Assembly: GCA_015680685.1 (NCBI GenBank)
Contig: MNCI01001903.1
Location: 105,586-169,585 of the forward strand
Length of the DNA: 64,000 nucleotides
DNA from: Gnetum montanum
Taxonomy: Eukaryota; Streptophyta; Gnetopsida; Gnetales; Gnetaceae
Reading direction: 5' to 3'
Made by a program: the position numbers and the translations under genes. Positions within the stretch are counted from its first letter, which is position 1. Each line of letters opens with the position of its first letter. The notes under the pieces are model-generated. The model worked only from the letters and a program-made list of their open reading frames with translations. It was not told the DNA's origin and did no database searches. Below, in pieces: positions 11,882 to 23,499 of this stretch.

Positions 11882-12310
11882 CATGTTCATCAATACTTCC
11901 TCTACTATAGGCCCTTAGCCTAGGAGGCTTCTTAGGATGATGACTCCTCTCCATGTTTAATGGGTTTACTCCAAAAGAAGAGCACATGGTGATATCACAT
12001 AGATCATCTTTAATAAGATAGAATAAGGTTTTGAAGGGATTACTTGAGGTAGATTTATCATGATGGATCCTCTCTTATCTATGTGGCCTATTAGTCACAT
12101 CTTCCCCTTGTTATGAATCTACCTCAAATGATAAGTTATTCTTATCCTTTTTATGCTAATGTTATAATTTCAATATCCTATATACATTATTTTGGGTAGG
12201 ATCAGGTAAGTAGGACTTGTTAATTTTCTTATCTAGATGATGGCCTTCTATCATGTAGCTCATCCTAATCCTTATCAGTACTACTTGAAGAATGGAAAAA
12301 GCTAACTTGT
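11882..12310. other. spacer, nothing recognised
   Basis: AT-rich. It contains an imperfect inverted repeat: TTGAGGTAGATTTATC near 12045 and its complement GAATCTACCTCAAATGATAAG near 12115. No coding signal. Confidence 0.35.
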
Positions 12311-13209
12311 TGATGAATCGTGTTTTACATAAGCTTTGATATTAGAGTGGCTGTGATATCAAGTACATGATATTGGGTATGTGACATCATGATCCAAGAT
12401 GTGATATCAGGCATGCGAGATCATGATCCAAGATGTGATATTGGGCATGCAATATCGCAAGGTACTCTTGAGCCTATAAATACAATTGGGCACACGATTC
12501 AGGGGTACTTTTGGAAGTCAAGTAGCAAAATTCTTATAGTTTATTCATTTGAGAGTTAGAATATTTTCCAAGTTCCCACAATAGGAGGTCTAAGTGTAAT
12601 CGGATCTTTATTCAAGCATTGATGTACCTAAACACACCATTGTATTGGCAATAAAAACGAGCTCTTTGATTCATCCTTACAGCACTTGAGACTTTCTTTC
12701 CTTATGCATTTATATATCATGATTTCATGTAGTTTACATTTAATGTTATTCATTTAGCAATTAGTTTTAATTAATCAAGAAACTAATTAAAATACACAAG
12801 CACGACCCCCTAAAACATATGTGTGACACTTGGTAGCTAAGAAACGGTTACCATTTGACAACCTAGTAGTGTTTACATGAAGTTCAGGATGTGTCCAGGA
12901 AGTGGGGATAGTTACTTGTGTTAGGTTAGATTAGAAAATATTTCACTTAGAATTTAATTACTCACACTTTCATTATTATTTTTAGACAATCAAATTGATA
13001 AAACATAAAATGATAAAAATATTATGCCTCAATCACACTTAACCATATACTCGCATTTCACAAGTGAAACTAGGAAGACAATGAATGGACAACACGAACT
13101 CATTCTTTAGTTCTAGCATACTTGGTAATTAAAGTTTGTAGAATTCAACTGGATTGCACATGAACAACTTTGATTTTTATGGTTGGATGTACGAGTACCT
13201 CGCCACTCA
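12311..13209 (+). repeat. 5' LTR of element C
   Basis: Starts TGATGAATCGTGTTTTAC, ends CGCCACTCA; about 899 bp. TATA box TATAAATA at 12475-12482. Upstream of it (about 12393-12463) a 34-35 bp unit carrying CATGATCCAAGATGTGATAT is repeated twice. The sequence aligns throughout with 40386-41239. Confidence 0.85.
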
Positions 13210-13213
13210 TTAT

Positions 13214-13231
13214 TGGTGCCATTGTTGGGGA
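13214..13231 (+). other. primer-binding site, element C
   Basis: TGGTGCCATTGTTGGGGA, four bases after the LTR. It differs at a few positions from TGGCGCCGTTGCCGGGGA, the complement of the plant tRNA-Asp 3' end commonly used by Athila-type elements. Confidence 0.7.
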
Positions 13232-13380
13232 CTTTAGTTCTATGTGCACTATCTAAACTTAGTGAAACTTAGTAACCTCATTGTTCAAATCCTAAGAGTT
13301 AAATATTACAAAAAAATCATTATTACAACTAAATTAAATCTTGATTGCACACTACAGATAGATTCATTAATATAAAAATG

Positions 13381-15880
13381 TCTTCTTCTCATAAGAGTCT
13401 ATCTTTGCCCAGGGCAAACCAAGTGCCCCAAAAATACAGGGTGGTATATACTCATCCCGATGAGTATGTACTAGACTTCACCTTCATATTACATCAAGAT
13501 GAAATGCTATGATGGTACAACATGGAAGGAAACATTGTGTTTCTTCTGGATTGATCTATTCTAGCTATGCTCCAACTAATGCTTGCAGGACATAGACTTC
13601 AATATCTTCACAAAGAGCATGAGATGAAACATCTTGATTAAAGGGATTATCATGCCACAGAAGCATAAAGGTTAAGAGATTGTCAGTTGGAGCACCAACA
13701 TGAGCTTGTGAAGGGCAAGGGATCAAACACTTGTCCACCTCCACTTGGCCCATTGGATGGAGGAAAATACTTCTCTAGAGGCTTTTCCTTTGGTTACACT
13801 CCTCTCTTTGAATTTGGTCAAGGGGCCCTCAACTAAAATGTGCAATCTACAATTCATAAATCTAGTTCTGGTCGAAACGAATCCAATGAAAAAAATGGAT
13901 CTAGAGGAGCAAGTACGATAAGGGGAAAAATGGATGTCACAATCATGATCATGGTCGTGATCATTGAAGAAAATGTGGTAGGCATTAGCACAATGCAAGT
14001 TCTTCTTCCTCTTCCCCTTCATCATCTTTTTCTTCTTCATCTGGCTCAGATCATGGTCATAGAGGGCATGACCTTGATAGAGGTGATTGATGGGACTGAA
14101 ACAACAAAAGGGACCATTGGGATAGTCGTGATCGAAGGTGTGGGAAATTTAGAGAGACCCACTGCCATGAAAGAATGGTTAGAAGAGAACATCATAGACA
14201 CCATCACTATGGCCTTAGCGAACCTTTACTTGCCACTCAGAGCATGTTAAACATTACAAAGGCTATGAGGATCTCCATAAGGCATGTAAAAGATAGTATA
14301 TGAAAGAAGTTAGACATGAATAACATGCCTCGGTTTGAGGGAGGTTATGATGCTGATCTAAAAAATCATCTCCAAGCCTTCCAAGATGCATGTGCCTTGC
14401 AGAATATTAAGAACGATTAGAAAAAGTTGAAATTATTTCCAAAGATACTTATTAAGGAAGCAGAAAATTGGTACCAATCCTTGGAGCTAGAATCAATCTA
14501 GCAATGGAGTATGATGTTAGAATTGTTTAATGACAAATATCAAACATACTCCTGAGTATCTAATCTGAGGAAGTAGATCCAAGGGTGGAAACAAGGAAAC
14601 CATGAGGCCTTGGATGCTACTATTGGCTAGTACTACCCTCTATTGCATAGGTGTCCCAGCCATGGCTACTCTTAGATAGATCAACTCTACCATATTATAG
14701 ATGGGTTGTAATCTAAAACAAGGAAAACCCTTGGTGTCTATGCTCAAGGGAGACTGATAGAGTTGAGAGTTCATCGGATCCAAAAGTTAATTGAGCAAGT
14801 AGCTAGGAAGGAGAGAGAATTGAGAAAGTGAGAAAGTATAGAGGAATACAACAACGATCCTTCTATTCACAATAGGGGGTTCAATTTTGTGATAGAGAGG
14901 ATGAGTTAACAAGAGATGAGGTGGCTAATTAGAAAACCTTGCCACTCCAAAAATTGCAATTCAAAATTACAGTTAGGTTGACCAACTATGGAATTGCATG
15001 GACAATAACTTTCAAGCTATTTTAAAAATTTCTATAGAGTCTATGGAACAAATGGTAAGCGTAAGCGCTAGAGACATAAGGAAGCTAAACATGCCATATC
15101 CAAGGGTAAGGGTAAGATGGCTATGATAGAGATGATTGCAGACAATGAATCAGATGATGATGGTAGGTGTGAAGTCTACCAATATGAACATCTGAAGGGA
15201 TGTTGTTCAATTTTGTCACACTTGCAAGAATCTGGGGTGTATGCCTTACATCCATGACTTACACAAAGGTAAACATCCAAAAGATTACCTTATCCACATG
15301 GAAATTATTGACAGTTCCACCGACCACAATAGTATTATCCAAGTGGAACTCCACCACAACCCTATGAATTATACCAACAGTGACAATAACCGCAATTGTG
15401 GGCATTAGGACCTTCAAGATAGTAGTACCCCTACTAGCAACTAGATCCCTATGGTCATTATGTTTAGCAATCTTCATCTCCATGGGACTCCTCTGGTCAT
15501 GTTGCTACTTACCAACCTCACCATTACCCTCCTGAAGTGTACCAACCACCATAAGTAAGGAGGGATGCCACCTACTATCCTCATGCTCCTCCTATTCTTG
15601 CACTTACTCCTCTACCTCCTGCATAGCTACCACCTGCTCCATCCATGCAGGGTAAATTACCTACCCAACCATAGCAAAGAAATGCTACAAAGGTGGTTAA
15701 TTTGCAATTGGTTAATCAACCAAGTGGGTTGGAACCATGATTAAAGAAAAGATCCTTCTTCTGATCTCACAGTCCACCAAAGCCCTTAGACACATCAACG
15801 GTTGGTAGCCCTCCTCCTCCACCTTCCTATACCTCACCTTTATCCAAGTCCCCTTCAAAAGAAAATCCTTCTCAAATCGA
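13381..15880 (+). pseudogene. gag: gag, element C
   Basis: Starts at the ATG at 13381 (MSSSHKSLSLPRANQ) and is quickly broken by frameshifts and stops. A His/Asp/Arg-rich stretch (about 13920-14200) follows. The Retrotrans_gag-type core runs from about 14320 to 14830: MPRFEGGYDADLKNHLQAFQ, EAENWYQSLELES, LELFNDKYQTYS, HEALDATIG, YPLLHRCPSHGYS, SKTRKTLGVYAQGRLIELRV and IEQVARKERELRK. After it comes a Pro/Tyr/Gln-rich region (about 15300-15700). It would encode the particle protein; the gene is dead. Confidence 0.7.
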
Positions 15881-17000
15881 TATTGTGATGTTTACCCATG
15901 TTGTATTTGATTGGATTTGAGCTAGTAACCTATGCAGGAAGTTCATTGATCCTAGGAGTCCCTTAGTATATTTGCAAATTGTTGGGAATGAGCCTTGTAA
16001 AGCTCTTCTTAACTCTGGTTTTGGTGTTTATCTAATCTCACATGAGATGTACACCATGTGGAACCTTCCTCCCATAAAGAAGAGCAACATTAGGTTAGAG
16101 TTGGCAAAATAGTCCATCACTATTCCATTAAGATTGGTAGAAGACATCATGACCACCATTTGTGGATGGTCATGTCCTACCAACTTTCTATTAATCAAGG
16201 TAGAGAACTACAAGGGGAACTTCCCAATTATTATGATAAGGGCATGGTTGAGCACTATTGATGCCAAAATGGGCATTAGAGATCTTTCCCTAGAGATATC
16301 CAAAAAAATGAATTTAGGAAGATTTAGAAGAAGAGGGTTCCATGTATTGGGTACAGCAATTCAAGGTGCCATTGTGTGTAGAAGCTATGGTTAGTGAAGC
16401 AAACATCTATCCTTGCATGTAAGTAGTGTGCACCAGAAGATGAAATCCAAAGATATTTGTACATGGTAGCCACAAAACAAGAAGGCACATAGTGACTAAT
16501 AGGTGATTCTAGTAGTAGTACATTGTGCATGGAACCTACTGAGGGCCTAACATGTGATTATGTTGCAAGTATGGATGAACTTGAGAAAGTTTATCACTAG
16601 CTCTTTGAGGGAGTAAATGATGATATTAATTGGGGAGAGTTGGAGATTCCTAACAATTTCAAACTAGAACCCCTTGAATTAAAGACATTACCAACCAGAA
16701 TGAAGCATGTGTTCTTGAAAAATGGAAGGTTGATCATTATTAATGCCAATCTTGCTGCAAAAAAAAAAGAAGATGTTGATGAATGTTGTGGAAAAATGGT
16801 CAGCAACCTTTGCCTAGTCATATTCCAAGTTCATAGGAATATATCCAAGAATATGCCAACACTGAATATACACTAACCCCACTGTTAAATCAAAACAATA
16901 GCCACAAGAGTGTTTGAATTCCAAATTAAAGCAGATTATTACAGAGGAGATTGAGCAACACCTCAAGACGGGATTCATCTACCCTGTTGCAAATAGTGAG
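15881..17000 (+). pseudogene. pol: protease and N-terminal RT of pol, element C (left part)
   Basis: The retropepsin is recognisable at about 15960-16400: CKALLNSGFGVYLISHEMYT, where the usual active-site D-S-G reads N-S-G, then PIIMIRAWLSTIDAKMGIRD. A spacer with LPTRMKHVFLKNGRLIIIN (about 16690) precedes the RT start. The last in-frame block, EEIEQHLKTGFIYPVANSE, ends exactly at 17000, where element B begins. The frame resumes at 35924 with WVSSLMIMPKKGGKW, so the insertion split one RT codon series. Confidence 0.75.
16996..17000 (+). other. target-site duplication of B, left copy
   Basis: GTGAG here and GTAAG at 35919-35923 flank element B. On the right, the RT frame of C continues at once with TGGGTTAGTTCA (W-V-S-S). 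This fixes both ends of B. Confidence 0.8.
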
Positions 17001-18863
17001 TGAAACATCATCAATTTTAGGCTTCTACAGTTCAATGGCAAATTTTTCTAAGTGTCAAAACTCGAGCAAATTTTTCTAAGTCTAGTGTTGCGCTTTACAG
17101 CGTAGGTAGCGCAACACAATTGAGTCATATTTGTTTTTTTGCAAAAATTTTTCTAAGTGTCATGCTATGCTTCCCAAAGTAGCTAGTGTAGCACACATTT
17201 CCATGGCCTTTCTGAACAAGTGTCAAGCTAGAAGTGGTCAAGGATTTCTTAGGATGGACCAAACAGTTTGGCAAATTTTCTCTCTTGGGCTATCAAGCTT
17301 GCTATGCTCCCTAGCGTGCCCAACTTGACACATGTCCCAATTTCCAATTCACCCAAGAACTAGGCTAGAGTCTGTCAAAAATTCTTAGAATGGATGAAAT
17401 AGTTTGGCAAGTTTTCCACCTTTCAGGGTGCTACACTTTGTAGCATAGCGAGCGTGACCCAGGTTTCAATGCCCAATTTTTCCTAAGTGTCGAATAAGGA
17501 TTTTTCAAGCAAGTTTGACATGGAAGATGCATTTGGCACATTTTCTAACTTTCAACGCTGCTTATCCTACTACACCCCAGAGTGTGGTCAGCGTGCCATG
17601 AAGGAACATTGAAGATTTCATCAAAATTTATCAAAGTGTCCCTACTACTCTATGCAGTATAACTAGCATGACCAGTGTGTCAATTCAAAATTTTCAAAAT
17701 TTCACTAAGTGTTCTTGGTACACTTTGCTATGCTGTGTATCATAGCTAGCTTGACACTAGGAAAATGCTTCCAAAAGCCTCCAGACCTCAGCATCAACCT
17801 TCATCTCAGCTTCGATGTCCCTTCGGTGGCCAAGATTAGTAGTTTACATTTTTTTGCACCCACCATTGATCCACAAAATTATCCCTATGCTTGATCCTAC
17901 TCGAAAGAGGGGGAAGACATAGTCCTGAAGCATAGTCTTCAAGTTACATTATTATGACATTGTTTGTAGGAACATTATGGTTTCTCAAACTTTGGCACAT
18001 GCAGTCTAGGTAGTGTGGTCATAGTTTAGCAATCTTTAGGTACTTGTTGCTATCTTGCAAAGTGTAACATTTTGCTACAAGGAGTAGAACATGTTAGCAT
18101 AACCCTATCTATGCTCATGCCACATGGCACCTAGGCCATGTGGCAACTGATTTGCATTTCATGTTAAACCTAACTCTATAAATACCTTCACATTTAGCAC
18201 TTTAGGGGTTGGAAAATTAGAAGATCATTGAGCATTTGAGCATTTTAAGCATCTGTCACTCCTACACTTGAGCACCTGAGCTTCACACCTTGGCGAGTAC
18301 CCCAACGTAGTCCACCATTACACCCATAGAGCATGATGATAGCTAACCTAACAAGTTCAGCATCCCTTGCAGTCGCTAGTGCTACATCCCAGACATCCTT
18401 GAAACTATGACCACACTACTATGCTACCACTATTCCTATCTAATGCCACATGCCATTTTCACCTCATGTTCAAGTAAAATTTATGCTCTCCATTTTTGGG
18501 GCAGTGCATTTTTGTACTCTCAAACTTTTGTTCCATTTCCTTTCTAAGCATTTATTTCTAATATTAAGCATAACTCTTACATTTCTCCACTGTCAATATA
18601 TGTTTGCATGTTCATGTCACTATTTTTGGGCTGCGACCTCCCCTTATGCCCTTAATTGTTATCCCAGCATCCACGCGTAATGCTTTGCAAACTTCTATCA
18701 AAAATAGATATTTTAACACCACTTAAGTCCTTGTCTGATTAACCAAACCATTCAGGGCACCTCATTTCTATTTCCCTAGCATGACCCTATCATGGATTTG
18801 GGGTTAGGCTATATGCCCGTGGACCTCTTGGTGTTCCAACCATTGAAATTTTTAGACACCATA
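17001..18863 (+). repeat. 5' LTR of element B
   Basis: Starts TGAAACATCATCAATTTT and ends AGACACCATA, where the usual terminal CA has become TA. TATA box TATAAATA at 18177-18184. The first 0.8 kb has palindromic blocks around GCTACGCT...AGCGTAGC. It aligns along its length with 34062-35918, with frequent point differences, so the insertion is old. Confidence 0.87.
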
Positions 18864-18868
18864 GTTTT

Positions 18869-18886
18869 TGACACTAGAAGGAGGGC
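18869..18886 (+). other. primer-binding site, element B
   Basis: TGACACTAGAAGGAGGGC, five bases after the LTR. It shares CTAGAAGGAGGGC with the sites of D and F. The priming tRNA is not identified. Confidence 0.65.
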
Positions 18887-19332
18887 CTTCCATTTTTTCT
18901 ATGTTCAAGGGTAGTCCCACATGCTTCTGCACCCCCATCACTAGCAACAAGCTAGTGTAGACGTAACACCCTTATGGACCTACCATGGTAGTAGCTGGAT
19001 CATAGGCAAGCACAAGAGTTGTTTATGTTCGAGTTGGTGTAGATTGGTCCTAGTTGTCAGTTCCCCTAGAATCTCGTAGGATGGAAAGCCCAAACTATGT
19101 TCATTGCATCAAGATCTAAGTGTTCTATTGAGCATGACAACTCTTGAGAGCGTAATAGTCCCTTAGAGTGTAATGAGCATAATGCCAGAGATAGCCAATT
19201 TTTTACATTTCTAGACTTAGTCATTTTTGGCCTGTTTTCTATAGCTTGCATACATAGCTATTTTTTTAAGTCTTCTACACTTCAACATTTTTTCCAGTAT
19301 CTTCTTTTCTCACATTTTTCCTACACAGAAAA
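18887..19332 (+). other. leader of element B
   Basis: About 450 bases between primer site and the gag ATG. It begins CTTCCATTTTTTC and ends CTACACAGAAAA before the ATG at 19333. No structure singled out. Confidence 0.4.
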
Positions 19333-22300
19333 ATGAACCCCATTAACACCTCAGCCACTACCTTGATCTTGGAGGTAGCTCATCCCATCCAATAGGTGGG
19401 AGACATTGAGCAACCACCTAGCCTTATACAACCACAATGGTAGTCTCTTAGACTACAACACCAATCTTGTGAACATAGGGCACTAGATGATGAATGATAC
19501 AATTTCCTTTGTGAAAAAATTCAAGTGGGCCTATCATTGGACTACCAAGAAATAGAGGCCAAGCGTGGTTTTGAAATCATCCATCAAAATGGGGGAGTTC
19601 TTTCCCACCCTTAATGTGGTCATACTGCTCATCGACAACTTCAAGTGGATCTTAGATCAACTCATTAGGATGAGTAGGCCAAAAGAATATGATGTAGTAT
19701 CAAACTAGGATGAACCCCTATAGGATGGATAGGAGGAGTTTGAGTTCCATTCTGATAGTGGCATCCCATTCTATGTCTCGGTCCAATAGCTTGCTTCCAT
19801 TTTTATGTTGCACCAATCATAGTCCTCTACCTTCTTCAAGGTAGTTGTGACACTTCCATAGTCCAAGTCTCCACCGGTTGTAGCTAGCCACCAAGTCCTA
19901 CATGCTCAACAGAGCATAAGACCTTACACTTCTTTCCTCTTTGTCATCTCCTTGCAGTCTGTGAAACCTTCCCAGCTGGCATCTATGATGCCAATGCTTT
20001 CATATGTGCACACTATGTCCATGTCATAGCCATAGGTAAGTCACATGCTCTTTATCCCAACCATCTTAGTCCCACCACAAACAACAGCCCCAACCTCAAT
20101 TTCATGGTGGGCCACAACTTTTGTACCCATGGTACAACTATCACATGTGCCATAGTACACACAATACCAAACTTACCAAGTGTCACACATGGTGGCATAG
20201 CCCACAACGGGGCAGTGGGCTACTCCAATGGCACCACCAATGGCACAACCAACACAACCCTCCATAACATCTCCGAGTTTAGACCAAGCATTCCAACTCA
20301 TTCAAACCCTCACCAAGGAGGTTAGGTGGCTTAAAGTGGCCAACTTGGAAACAGTCCACATAATGGACTTCTATCAAGATGATCCAATCAGCCCTATAGT
20401 CCTGTAATTAATACTACCCCTTGGGGTCCAACTACCCTAATTCATGAAATATAATGACAAAGGTGACCCCAGCACCGACTTGGTTACTTTTCATTCTGAG
20501 TGCTTATTATTGCAAGTGTGGCCACATGCGATCATATGCATTTTCACCATGTCCATGACTAGAAAAACTCTTGACTAGTATCATGCGGTCCCTAGAGCTT
20601 CCATTTCAACTTTAGAGGAGCTACTAAGCTAATTCATAACCCACTTCATGTACAACTTGAAGCTTGAGGCCACACTAGACTAGCTGATGAATGTTAAAAA
20701 AGGGTTGTTTGAGCCGATACAAAAGTTTATACAACGTTGGAGCACCTCCCTCAAAAAAATCCATGAGCTGATAGTTAAAACCCACCTGCTGGCTATCCTC
20801 AAGGGTGTAGTAAATGATTTTATCAAATTGAAACTATACTAATTAGCCCTACATTCTCTTAGCCAAGCTTTTTCTTAGACAAAAAGCATACAAGATGTGG
20901 TGGAAGCTAGTAGGAACCCGACCTATGTGGCTTACAATAATGCACATGCAAAGAAAGACAAAGGAAAGGAGAAGGACATAACAACCATTATAGTTGTGGC
21001 TGATGAAGACAACCTCAACAACAACAAGCTAGCAGCTAAGGCACCTAAGGCACCAGCCAACAACAACAAAGCATTGGGTTTTGGCACTGCAGGAATAAAC
21101 CAACCCAGATAATTGGCAGCTGTAAGGAAAGCTTCCCAAACGCCAAACTTTGAGTGCAAGGATCACTTGAAGTACACCCCCTTGCTTATCAAGTTGTTAG
21201 AACTCTTAGACCAACTGCTTAGTGCTAGGTACATTCAACACAAAAAAATGTCTAAGGATGTGCAAAAATGCCACAAGAGGTACTATGAAGTCCTTAGAAA
21301 TCCTTCCTCAACTATGCCAAATGAGCCTTCGGTACCTAAGAACTTCATATTGGACCGGTTCTACAACTATCATCAATTTCATGACCATGACATGGACTAT
21401 TGCTTGGCATTGAGAGACAACATTCAATGCATGATAGATCAAGGAAAATTAGTCCTTGATGAAAGTAATCTTGTCTGGATAGAGAACCAATCCATGAAGG
21501 TTACATTATCAATGCCATTAGCATTAATGACAATGTAGAGTTGGCACATGAACTATTCATGGTTCGTGCACCCTCTGGTGACACTGGGGACTTAACATGA
21601 ACTAGGCCACAAGCCCCCTTTGTCATCAAGGCATCACCTCGGGCCCCCTTGACACCCTTTATGGTTAGGACCCCATTGCATGTTTCAGCAATGGCAACCT
21701 AGACACATTTTTTCATTAGGATGCCAAAACATGTACATCCCCCATCTACCTAGGGTTTGATGATGGGAACTACACCACAACCTGCCCACCCGAAGAGACA
21801 TGATGAACGTCTAGCTGATAAGATGGCTAGGGAACACATGGAGCTAGGTCATCATAGGCCGACTCCCTTGTCAGTCATCCCTATGACCTCATCATCTCAG
21901 GCCACTAACGCAAACATGAAAAGTCAATGGAAAAACACTGAGGCTCGAAGGTCCACAGCACAACCAAAAGCCAAATCTCCTCCTTGAGAGATTCACCTCC
22001 TAGGATGCATGGAGGAGGTAAAGACCGCCAAAATAATAGATGATGGAAAATATTTTCTAGATGCATTGGCACAAGTTAAGTAGGCTCTAAAATATAAAAA
22101 TACAACCTTGAGCCTGTATGACTTGATCATGACCTCCCCTACTCATCATGAGGTCTTGGTTTGCATGCTAGCATCCATTCCTATTAAGGAAGAAATGCTA
22201 GCAGATGAAAAAAGCCATTCATGCCATAATGCTTCCACCTACAACCAAAGATTTAAGGTTAATACCCTTGACATTTCATGATGAAGCAATCAAAGCTAAT

Positions 22301-22972
22301 CCTAACAAGGGTTAGGTAACCATAACACCCATGTTCATAATGACTCGTGTAGGGTAATACAAGATTTTCCCAATGCATGTTGATGATGGGGTGGCAACTA
22401 ATGTCATCCCATTTCCTGTCATTAACAAGATTAGCCTGGTGGATCAGATTAGGCCAATAAAAACATGTTTGAAGTCCTTTAATGGAGCATGTGTGGTTGC
22501 CAGGGGGATAGTCATGATTGATTTTGTGGCAAGGGAATAATTCCCCACTAACATTGAATTCATCATGGTTGAAGAAATGCCTAGATTCAACCTAATCCTA
22601 GGGAGGTCTTGGCTGGCCTAGCTACAGGGTGTTTCCTTACCTATCCACCAAGAGATCCACTTACCCTATGAGGGTGGGGAGGTGGTGATCTTTGGTGATA
22701 ACGTAGCCCTTCCAACCATCAACAACATGGATACCGAACAAGGGTCGAAGGTAGAGTTCTTCGAAGATACACCACCTATTTCTAATGAAGGTCAATGTTG
22801 TTCGGTCAATATTACACAACTAATCAAGGCAAGCAACCTCCATGAGGAAGCTCTACAGGAAAAATTTCCCTTCTTCATGGTAGACGAAGGCCTAGGGGAG
22901 TACCTTCTAGTGCCTTCTAAGCCTTACACACCACTTAACCTACATCAAGTTACGAAGCATCTATGTGACTAG
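19333..22972 (+). pseudogene. gag-pro: gag-pro, element B
   Basis: Starts MNPINTSATTLILEVAHPIQ. The family N-terminal domain follows (YNFLCEKIQVGLSLDYQEIE, about 19498-19560). The gag core runs about 20380-20880 (FQLIQTLTKEVRWLK, KYNDKGDPSTDLVTFHSE, SISTLEELLS, FIQRWSTSLKKIHE). Then come a Lys-rich linker (20897-21100), FECKDHLKYTPLLIKLLELL, a YHQF...MDYCLAL zinc-knuckle-like block (about 21360-21540), repeated PF(V/I/M)-(I/V/R) motifs, and the spacer LSLYDLIMTSPTHHEVLVC (about 22110-22170). The protease lies at about 22330-22620: HVDDGVATNVIPFPVI (DDG in place of DSG or DTG), then FNLILGRSWLA. The last block (22682-22972) is open to a TAG. Several stops and shifts make it non-functional. Confidence 0.78.
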
Positions 22973-23499
22973 GGCATGTCCCTAGTTCTCTTGCATGTCT
23001 AACTTACCTTTTGTCTCTTTGTCTATATAGTTATAATTTTGCGTTATTGTTTGCATCTTTCATTAGTTATGATTTTGTTTAGCTTTCTTTTTTCAAAAGA
23101 AAAAAATGAGGCCTAGAAAGGCCTTAAACTACCACATAGCCCAAATAGGCCTTAAACTATTGCATGGCTTGTCAAGGCCTAAAACTGACAACTGATTTCC
23201 CTTCAAGTGATGGCCCGAAATGGCCTTAAAATAGTGATGGACCTGCTGCCATGACCTTAAAATAGCATGGGGCCCACAATGGGCCTAATTGCATTAATCA
23301 AATCATATGTTAAAATTATCACATTATTACATGAAAAGATAACAAGATGAGAAGAAAATAATTGTCATACTTCATTGAATCATCAATATAATACATAGTT
23401 CAAAATTACATCCACAACATGAAGTGACCAAAAAGACACAAAATTGCTGATAGTAAGGCTACATCTTAAGCATGTTAGTTTTTCGTTTACGATAGGGGG
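22973..23499 (+). repeat. pro-RT spacer with TTAAACT array, element B
   Basis: Holds 6-8 degenerate units of GGCCTTAAACTANNNCAT type between about 23105 and 23290, for example GGCCTTAAACTACCACATAG, GGCCTTAAACTATTGCATGG and GACCTTAAAATAGCATGGGG. The same motif occurs in D (56162-56530), G (48360-48670) and again in B (32265-32560). The rest is AT-rich, and its right edge is the 3' end of the antisense gene. Confidence 0.6.

Noticed and set aside
13840-14250. 136-codon plus-strand open frame in C
   Set aside because: It runs out of frame with the recognisable gag blocks on either side; the His/Asp-rich reading belongs to another frame.
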